64,000 nt of DNA from the NCBI RefSeq assembly GCF_025370935.1, contig NC_133476.1, positions 15,898,954 through 15,962,953 on the forward strand, in the 5' to 3' direction. The position numbers were made by a program, and so were the translations under genes. This DNA comes from Choristoneura fumiferana. Lineage: Eukaryota > Arthropoda > Insecta > Lepidoptera > Tortricidae. The notes under the pieces are model-generated. The model was not told where the DNA came from. It searched no databases and was given only the letters and a program-made list of their open reading frames with translations. Positions 57,025-64,000 of this stretch are shown one piece after another. How positions within the stretch are numbered: the stretch's first letter is position 1; the number at the start of each line of letters is the position of its first letter.

Positions 57025-58935
57025 TAGTATTCAATATTTTAGCGATCCAATAAAACACCAGTTTCCGATTAGAAAAGTTTTCAGACTTCATTCAATTACC
57101 TGAGCTGAGATGTATTCATGAACAATTTTTTTTCATCATTACTTTATACAGGCTGTCTCTGATCATGAGGCTTTTAATGCAAGGTTAAATTCTACTCACA
57201 AAATTGTTGTTTTGTAATATTTTCAAAGATGTAACTTTAAATTAGTGTGTCGAAAATGGCGGTGTTATTACTTTCTCAGCGTACGGGGAACTTTTTTGGT
57301 ACCTTATTTTCTTGGGGCCTTTTTTTACAATATAGTGTTTACAAAAAAAAAATTGCTAAGACGTGCTACAGAAACCTGTTAAAGGTTTATATGAGACGCG
57401 AATGTACCGCACCGTTCACAGCACAATTAAAAAAATATGCTAAGCATTATCTATACCTATTTAATTCATAAAAGCGACAATATTTATTATAAAAACGACA
57501 ATAACATAACATCACACCTGCAATTACCCTTTGTCGTCTTCTCCTCCAATAATGTTTTTTTAAAACTTGTTTACACGACTTTTAACCTTTTAACCTTAAG
57601 TAAATAATTTGACAGCTCTAAGATAAACATTTATCAATGTGCTGTCAATTTAGCATTGTATTAGGTACATATATCGAAAATTACATTGTATAATAAATAA
57701 TAAAAGTCGCGTAACAAAAGTGGCTTAGTTATGCGAGTAGAATCGAAGCTTTCATTTAAAGCCCCATGGACAGAACACCTTGTATTAGTATTACGTAATG
57801 ATAAATAGCACGGCACGGCTCCCCGTGACGGAATAGCACGTTTTCCGCAAACCAATACGGTAATTGAATGAAAAGGCCACGATCCTAAAGAAATAACAGC
57901 ATCGTGTCACTCTGTTGGTCTAAGCGTGACGCTCTATTTTAATTCCTTCTTAATGTACGTAATATAAGTGTATACGTAAAGGTACAAGCGCGTGTAAAAA
58001 CGTTAAACCCAATTTGTTAAATGCTCTCAGTGTAATGATGTTATTTTTTAGCGAAAGTAATATGAATTTTTGGTTAATATAAGAGAGGAAAAAGACGAAG
58101 GTTGCGACGATAAAATGTTTTGTATCTATTGAGAAAAACCATGGATATTTCTATGTATACTACTTAAACTGGCCTAGCTTAGCTCCCGGAAATCTATTTT
58201 GTACGTTTTCAACCCCAATGGCTTATAGGTAAAAATCATGTTTTTTATCTACTGCTTAAAAAAAGAGAAATTTTTTAGTCGTACAACTAGTACCGACGTA
58301 GTTGTACACAATTGCACTGTATGGAAACGAGGCCTCTTTTTTTGGAAATATCCATGAAATGTTTTAATTTTTTTTTTGTTTTCTTTTTTAAAAGGCACAT
58401 AATTATTTATATATATTAAGCAATTTGTACGCGTAAATCGCTGTTACTTTTTTTGTAGACAGGCAATTATTAGATTTTATTTTGTAGAACCAAAGTATTT
58501 CGAATGCAAAACAATAAAAATTTAGGCAACACAGGCTGATAAAAAAAAATCTGGCAAACAAAGTTTAAAAAAAATGACATTAAGTATCTGAAATACCGTA
58601 AAACTTAGCATACTAGCATAAATCTGGTCAAAAAATTTCAGAATTATCCTTTCCTTAAAACCCTTACATCCGACTGCCAAACACCATGTATAGATAGATA
58701 GATAAATAACTTGAATCACCTTAACACATGCATGACTTAAATCAATAATAATGATAAAGTCACAAAAAACTAACACGGATGGCTTAAAACTAACATTCAA
58801 CAGTTCCAAAAGTTATTTAAAACGGTAAAAAATAATAAAGAAGAAGAATAAAAAAAAACTAAATTATTAGAACTGGGTCACCTATCCAAGTACTGACTGC
58901 GGTCGATGTTGTTTAACTGAAGTTATTAACGGTTT
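57025..58935. other. AT-rich non-coding DNA
   Basis: A small GACAGC/GCTGTC hairpin lies at 57609-57652. The plus frame at 57247-57471 has no recognised domain. Nothing else recognised. Confidence 0.4.
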
Positions 58936-58945
58936 CACTCTTAGG

Positions 58946-59218
58946 CAGAGGTTTTCAACCGGTGTGCCGCGTATATTTTTAGGTGTGCCGCGATCGCCGC
59001 GAAGTGTATGCGGTTCGTACCAAAGGTGTCAACGAGACCCTATTAAAACCCTCCGCTGTTCGTTATGTCATACATACTAACTGTGTATACTGTACTGAAC
59101 CCTTTATAGGTAGTCTACGCACCAGTCCGACTCGCACTTGGCTATTTTTTACTGGTGTGCCGTGAAACTTTGATGAACGAAAAGTGTGCCGTTCAAATCA
59201 GAAGGTTGAAAACGCCTG
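58946..59218. mobile_element. hAT-like MITE (CAGAGGTTTTCAACC ends)
   Basis: Left CAGAGGTTTTCAACC and right GGTTGAAAACGCCTG are inverted, followed inward by GTGTGCCGCG and CGAAAAGTGTGCCG. This is the end type of hAT elements (CAGNGGTTCTCAACC). An 8-bp duplication is not clean, though CTTAG occurs on both sides. Confidence 0.7.
59036..59148 (+). mobile_element. Deleted AGGGTTCCGT-type repeat nested in the hAT MITE
   Basis: GACCCTATTAAAACCCTCCG and CAGTCCGACTCGCACTTGGC resemble the 5' and 3' regions of the repeat at 18672, with most of the middle removed. Confidence 0.5.
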
Positions 59219-59394
59219 CTTAGTGCTTAGGGCTAATTAACTTTTCGGCCAATTCGTAAAGAAAATTATGTACATAATATAAGTATAACTTATTGTACTG
59301 ATTGACCAGTGTACGAGAAATAATATGTGTATTGTATTGTATATAACTTTGGGTACAGTGATTGTTGAAATCGGCGAGTGACATAAAAAAAAAC

Positions 59395-59640
59395 TCTTTT
59401 TATTACCTTATTATGCTAAGTATGTGTGAATTAAAAACACTAATTACGGTTTTTAAGAAAAGGTCTTAAATAAAGACCCTTAACACTGTTTCACTGCGTA
59501 TAATTAATAAACTTCATTCTTGATTATCTTTTAAACAGTTAAGAGTTAGGCCAACTTAATTTAACCTATTGAATGTTCCCTTAAAGTTAACGGAAATCAA
59601 AAATAGCACGTGGTATCAAAGCATAATGTAGATACAATAA
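59395..59640 (+). repeat. Segment duplicated at 62560-62765, copy 1
   Basis: GTGTGAATTAAAAACACT, CATTCTTGATTATCTTTTAA, AGAGTTAGG and AACGGAAATCAA occur in the same order and spacing at 62563-62750. Origin unknown; no class signature. Confidence 0.55.
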
Positions 59641-59920
59641 TTATATCATCTCCTAAAAGGTTATAAGCCTCACAGCTTGCACTAGCTTACAAAATGCGAA
59701 TTGTCAATCTTGAAGTATGAAGGTCTCGTGCAGGTACTCGCAAATCCCGGAAGGACCGGATAAAAATTGGGGCGGCCCGGGTTGGATCAATTTGCCCGGG
59801 ACACAATGCGAATTCGGGTTCGTATCACATGCGTGATTAGTTTTTTTCTTTGACTTTTTCAAGTTGAAAGGAATGGATTCGTTTGAAAAATTTCACGCAT
59901 TCGACTGTTTTATTTTTTTA

Positions 59921-59950
59921 CTAGCTTTAACTCTCGGCTTCGTCTGCGTT
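59921..59950 (-). mobile_element. Helitron-like 3' end fragment
   Basis: CTAGCTTTAACTCTCGGCTT is the complement of the usual 3' end, followed by CGTCTGCGTT. Confidence 0.5.
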
Positions 59951-59965
59951 ACAAATACCTTCACG

Positions 59966-60128
59966 AAAACATTCTAGCCCCTGATTCACCATCCATTGAT
60001 TAAATATTTATTGGACGGATAAATGTGATGCCGTCGCTGTCTGTTTTGTTCGAATAGACGGAGACGGCATCACATTTATCCGTCAAATAAAATGAATCAA
60101 TGGGTGAAATAGCCCCCCAGAATGTTAA
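59966..60128. mobile_element. Foldback MITE (CCATCCATTGATTA family), intact palindrome
   Basis: CCCTGATTCACCATCCATTG to AATGGGTGAAATAGCCCCC, with the inner palindrome ATGTGATGCCGTC / GACGGCATCACAT. Flanking AACATTCT and AGAATGTT are also complementary, extending the ends. Confidence 0.75.
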
Positions 60129-60645
60129 GAGTTTGGCCTAAAAATAATGTATTAGTCCGTATGCGGGAACTAAAAAAAATACTACATTCAAGTCTCATCT
60201 GTTTTAATCAGCACATTTTTTTTATTAAAAAATTTAATAGTACCGTGGATGGATGGATGAAGACCATAATTACAATAAAATGAGCTTTAAAACTTTTCTA
60301 TGGGATGTATTTTGACACGACTGCTAACACCATGATTTCATCTCTTCTACAACTATTTACATTCAAAAAGGTGCGGATGGACACGCCTTCATGTGAACAG
60401 ATCTATAGATATAGCACCCTAAAAAGTTTCACTGATACAAAACTTACGGCAGGACTCCATTTTCAATAACCCTTCAACCTATTTACCCTACTCAAAGTAT
60501 CCCGGACGCGGAAGCAACCTTGTTTGATAAATGATTGTTCAATGAAATTCAGGTATTTTTGCCATTGAATGGGTTATTGCTTTGGGAAAAATAAAGTGTG
60601 CCTTGGTTGGGTTTGAAGGGATGACGTATAAAGTAGCGGGCTGTT
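60129..60645. other. Non-coding DNA
   Basis: Nothing recognised. Confidence 0.45.
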
Positions 60646-60659
60646 TTGCGCAACTCAAC

Positions 60660-60960
60660 GACTTATTGCGTCTATTTTGCATCATTGGCTAGATTAGCTC
60701 TTGGAGGAAGCCTAGTAGACCCTTCATGTTGCCGACAACTTCCTGGAGTTACCACTGAGTACAGAGTTGTAGTGCCCTGTAGTTCGTCACGCTGGAACAT
60801 TCCAGCACGATGTGGGTGGCCAGCCGTCTCTTCTAATTCTATGTATGCTCTGTACAAGGGCCTGTCTGTAATATATGTGTTAGTGTTTAGGCATGCCCAG
60901 TCAGAGTTCCGACTAGCGGCCGAAACTGAGGCTTCCTAGATCTAGTTTGCGGGACAATCT
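60660..60960 (-). pseudogene. LINE polyprotein C-terminal remnant
   Basis: On the minus strand, shifting frames give RKPQFRPLVGTLTGHA, then YRAYIELEETAG, then THIVLECSSVTNYRAL, and finally LQEVVGNMKGLLGFLQEL. This is the order of the C-terminal region of insect LINE ORF2 proteins: the LTGH segment, a Cys/His region with EEETA.H..LEC, and a GLLGFL.EL tail. At least two frame changes and two stops disrupt it. It is from a different LINE family than the copy at 4350. The plus-strand frame here is its shadow. Confidence 0.75.
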
Positions 60961-61082
60961 TGGGTCCAATCCAAAGAGCGTCTCTGGTCTGCCTGCATGT
61001 ATATAGGTTTGTCCAATATTGTTAGATTGGTTAAATTCACTTAGCTATCTACATCATAATCGAATCATTATTAACATAGTAT

Positions 61083-61205
61083 GAACCGTAGGACATCCAC
61101 TGTTGGACATAGGCCTCCCCTGTAGACCTCCAGTTGCATCGGTTGGAAGCGGCCTGCATCCACCGTGCACCCGCGTCTTTAACGAGGTCATCCGTCCATC
61201 TCGTT
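61083..61205 (+). repeat. Interspersed repeat (CCGTAGGACATCCACTG type)
   Basis: CCGTAGGACATCCACTGTTG, GACATAGGCCTCCCCTGTAG, AAGCGGCCTGCATCCACCGT and AGGTCATCCGTCCATCTCGT. Abundant lepidopteran repeat, probably LINE 3' derived. Confidence 0.6.
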
Positions 61206-61630
61206 GGTGGCGGTTTTCATTAGAGATCTTTTCACCGTATTATATGACCAACCCATTGCCACATCAACAAGCCAATTCACTTGGCTATGTCGGTGACCCT
61301 CGTTCTCCTTCGTTATCTGCACCGCTATGTGGCAAATGACATCTATGATCTTGTCTTAATTCAGTCCTTATTAATCAATTCCATCATCCAGTTCATTTTG
61401 ATGCTTGGAACTTTAAAAGTGAGGTCACTAAAAGTGTCTACCATGCTGTGGATACAGCGACCAAATCAAACCGGCTTTATTGATTGAGCGGACATCCGAA
61501 AGTCAAACGGGACGTATTCCAACGAGCAACATACATAAACATGTTCATACATTAAACAGGGAACAGGGATAAGCAAGCATTTGTTTTTTTCCTCAATTAT
61601 ACCTTTTTTGTTCGACAAACCGAATTGGGG
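61206..61630. other. Non-coding DNA
   Basis: Nothing recognised. Confidence 0.4.
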
Positions 61631-61635
61631 GAGAA

Positions 61636-61765
61636 TTTTTAGGGTTCCGTACCCAAAGTGGCAAAAACGGAGCCCGTGTCTGTTTGTCTGTTCGTTCGTC
61701 CGCGGCTTAGCTTGGAGACTATTAGTGCTAGAAAGTTGTAATTTTGCAAGGATATTATGTTTCAA
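61636..61765 (+). repeat. AGGGTTCCGTACCC repeat, 5' end only
   Basis: TTTTAGGGTTCCGTACCCAA, GTCTGTTCGTTCGTCCGCGG and TAGTGCTAGAAAGTTGTAAT match 18672-18785. Confidence 0.65.
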
Positions 61766-62555
61766 TACATGATCAAGGTTCGAAGTTCGTGTTGTCCTAG
61801 CAATAGAGCATGTGAAACCTAATAATATTAAGGACCTATTTTGTGCACCATTTTTTTATGTAAAATAAAGTATTTAATTGATTGATTGACAGTACCTAAC
61901 TGCGTCAAAGATGTGACTACATTCCGAAAAAAAAAGAACTAATAAAATTGCCCTATTCAGGGGTGAACAGTTCAATCCATTCGACTCAGCGATATACTTA
62001 AATATTCTAGATAAATTTTAAAACATCTTGTATATCTAATGGAGGAATGAACTGTATCTACACCTACTATATTACCCACTCATGTGTCGATAGGTGATCT
62101 GGTATATTCCACTAGTCATCATTATTCAAACAAAGCTATATCACAAAAAATACTCTTATGTTATCTGGGAGCGTATGCGTGTACATATGATGCTTTATGA
62201 CGTCATAATTCAAATCAACTACTATGTTATACTTCATTGGTTTGATTAGTAACAATTGGTTCCCGTGCGAGTTCGTGTATAAACTGAACATACGAACACA
62301 CAAACAAACACTTTTGTTCTAAGCGATAACACTACCCAGTGATTTTTTACCTTGTATAAACTGTGCTTTTCTTGATATTCGTTAACATCGATAGACGGTT
62401 AAGTTAATTTTTTTTCCGGCTCAGTTCAGTTTTGATAGAAATTACCTTTTCGGAAAATTTTTTTTCATACATATATGTTCACAATTGTAAAATTCATAAA
62501 CTTAACGAGTTCCATTGACAAGATACACAAGAGAAACATAGAAAAAAGTTATTTT
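61766..62555. other. Non-coding DNA
   Basis: A LINE-type end (AAATAAAGTATTTAATTGAT then TGATTGA) lies near 61862-61890. Nothing else recognised. Confidence 0.4.
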
Positions 62556-62559
62556 ACAA

Positions 62560-62765
62560 AATATGTATGAATTAAAAACACTTAAGTTAAAAATAAATAA
62601 AACAAGATCACAAATTAAGAACCTTTTACATTGTTTTAATTATCTTAATTCTTGATTATCTTTTTAACATCAAGAGTTAGGTGACTGCGTCTTGAAGATA
62701 CTTAAGTTCATTTGACTTGAATTATCCCTTCAACTTAACAGAAATCAATAAACACGTTGTAGGTA
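62560..62765 (+). repeat. Segment duplicated at 59395-59640, copy 2
   Basis: See 59395. Identity is moderate (roughly 70% by eye), so the duplication is old or both are copies of one dispersed element. Confidence 0.55.
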
Positions 62766-62767
62766 TA

Positions 62768-63540
62768 TACAGTGTGGAATATTATTAATTGCACATCAAA
62801 TAAATAATTGCCTATCAATTTATTCTCATCATTTATATGCCTTTGTACATAAATTAAATTATTTCAATACAAATAAACTTAATGATTAGCAAAACTAGTA
62901 CTGCAGATAATTCGAAAATATACATCAACACAAATTTTACAAAAATAATCACATCAAAAATACTGACTGCACTGCAAAAATACTGATTCCAGAGCAAATT
63001 AACTAGAGCGTGCGTAGATGATACTCACTCTCATAGCAAAACAATTTTTACTGTCAATTTGGCACCGGAAAATTAGCTACGATGACGAGCGGAGCGAGAA
63101 GGAGCGTTAGGTACAATTGCGACCACAACGCGCGAGCCGAGCGAGCAAAGCGAGCGCGCCGCGGCAGCGGCCTTCGAAGCACCAGAACCTTACTTATTTA
63201 GGAAATAATTTGGCCCCTACTAGTGCTGGTTATGTAAAAAGTATATACATGGTGATAATAAATTGATAGGTAACTGTATATTTGATGTGCAAAAATAGAA
63301 GCTATATTAAAAAAGAGTTACAAGGTATGATGTGCATTAGTCATTATTAGCTGTGCAATAATTAAAATGCTTTACTTTAAGATAAACAGCGGTACGCCAT
63401 GAATATAATTTGCAGTTATTACGTAATATTTTGAGTGAAGTATTTTGCTGTGCAATCAGTGATTTTGATGTGAATTTGGATTTTTTTTGGATAAAAAAGG
63501 ACTTTTTTTGATGTGCGTTTAAATACAGTATACACTGCCT
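62768..63540. mobile_element. Inverted-repeat element with subterminal TTTGATGTGC repeats
   Basis: GCACATCAAATA (62791) and CCTATCAATTTATT are mirrored by AATAAATTGATAGG and TATTTGATGTGC (63284). More copies of TTTGATGTG or its complement occur near 62950, 63462 and 63510. Outer edges TACAGTGTGG and AGTATACACTG are weakly inverted. The core (63060-63180) is GC-rich with GAGCGGAGCGAGAAGGAGCG. Multiple subterminal repeats are usual where a transposase binds cooperatively. No coding content. Confidence 0.6.
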
Positions 63541-63584
63541 TGTAATATATTTAAATCATTTCTATATCAATGAACTAAAATAAT

Positions 63585-63850
63585 TTCCTTGCTCACCCGC
63601 GACCTTACGATAGCTAAGCTTATGCAAAATATGCGTGTTCATGCAGTTCCTCCACCTCCACACTGTAAGAACACACACAAATCACACAAACTCATCTATC
63701 ACCACCACCACACTACACTGACGCGTTTCGAACTCAACCAGAGCTCATCTTCAGAGTGACACAACCGTACACCATGCTAACAGTTGTTAGACTAACGAAC
63801 CACAACCACCGTTTTAACTTGTCACTGTAACTCCCCAAGTACCCACATAC
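63585..63850 (-). repeat. Repeat carrying a hammerhead-like motif, copy 3
   Basis: CTTGCTCACCCGCGACCTTA and CGATAGCTAAGCTTATGCAA match 11660-11700. The hammerhead-like motif lies at 63716-63758. Confidence 0.55.
63716..63758 (-). ncRNA. Hammerhead-ribozyme-like motif
   Basis: Minus strand, in order: CACT, CTGAAGA (fits CUGANGA), one extra T, stem GAGCTC / GAGTTC (one G-T pair) with loop TGGTT, GAAAC, GC, GTC, AGTG. CACT and AGTG form stem I. All three core elements of a minimal type I hammerhead are present; the extra U before stem II departs from the consensus. Penelope-like retroelements and related retrozymes are known to carry such minimal hammerheads. Confidence 0.45.
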
Positions 63851-64000
63851 GTTTTATGAAACAAAACAAAACTACCCACAAATTATTAATAAATTTTTTA
63901 ACCGTCCTTCAAAACTACCTTGATTTTTATTTATTTACTGTCAAGGCATGTTTTATTAACTACCATTGCTGAAATTAAATCCAAGCCGTAGCAAGGGAGA

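Noticed and set aside
57609..57652. microRNA-like hairpin (TTTGACAGC / GCTGTCAAATT-type)
   Set aside because: Only about nine paired bases with a long unpaired loop; too weak for a pre-miRNA.
60646..60939. 97-codon plus-strand frame
   Set aside because: It is the shadow of the minus-strand LINE remnant.

Overview
The window looks like eukaryotic nuclear DNA, most probably from a moth or butterfly. It is AT-rich, has no operon-like gene packing, and no complete protein-coding gene can be supported. The lepidopteran assignment rests on repeat types I recognise from such genomes: SINEs with a tRNA-like head reading GGTGGCCTAGTGG and a tail reading GGAGGCCTGTGCCCAGCAG, Helitron-like repeats opening with TACTAATATTATAAATG and closing with CTAG, repeats beginning AGGGTTCCGTACCC, and frequent TAGGTACCTA-type words. 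No search was run and the species cannot be named. A 161-base run of N (9661-9821) shows this is draft assembly.

Layout. 1-3260 is mostly featureless AT-rich DNA holding one weak two-exon small-gene candidate (2218-2664) with an in-frame TGA. 3263-9300 is the most structured part: two nearly identical ~170-bp LTRs, with a primer-binding-site-like sequence after the left one and a polypurine tract before the right one. They enclose a degraded LINE (ORF1 tail, endonuclease, reverse transcriptase with a destroyed YADD box), a small MITE, a dimeric 49-bp satellite array carrying a tRNA-derived SINE, and a short Pol-tail-like reading frame. 9300-30000 is non-coding DNA seeded with foldback elements (TTAA-, TTA- and TA-flanked), SINEs, LINE 3' tails and AGGGTTCCGT repeats. 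30000-40000 holds a hAT-like element with a CpG-rich core and a hammerhead-like motif, more SINEs (one split by a MITE), and GC-balanced blocks that could be regulatory. 40000-55000 is dominated by Helitron-like elements, including a head-to-head pair and one with internal tandem repeats plus a nested retroposon. It also has a 425-bp near-perfect inverted repeat and another large foldback. 55500-56640 is a CpG-rich block, the best promoter or first-exon candidate. 57000-64000 contains a hAT-like MITE with a nested repeat, a minus-strand LINE C-terminal remnant, a ~210-bp duplicated segment, a 770-bp element with subterminal TTTGATGTGC repeats, and another hammerhead-like motif.

Functionally this reads as a long intron or intergenic interval. 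No host pathway can be reconstructed. The interest lies in element nesting (several empty sites can be deduced from target duplications), the unusual LTR mosaic, self-complementary structures that could produce small RNAs, and hammerhead-ribozyme-like motifs in repeats.
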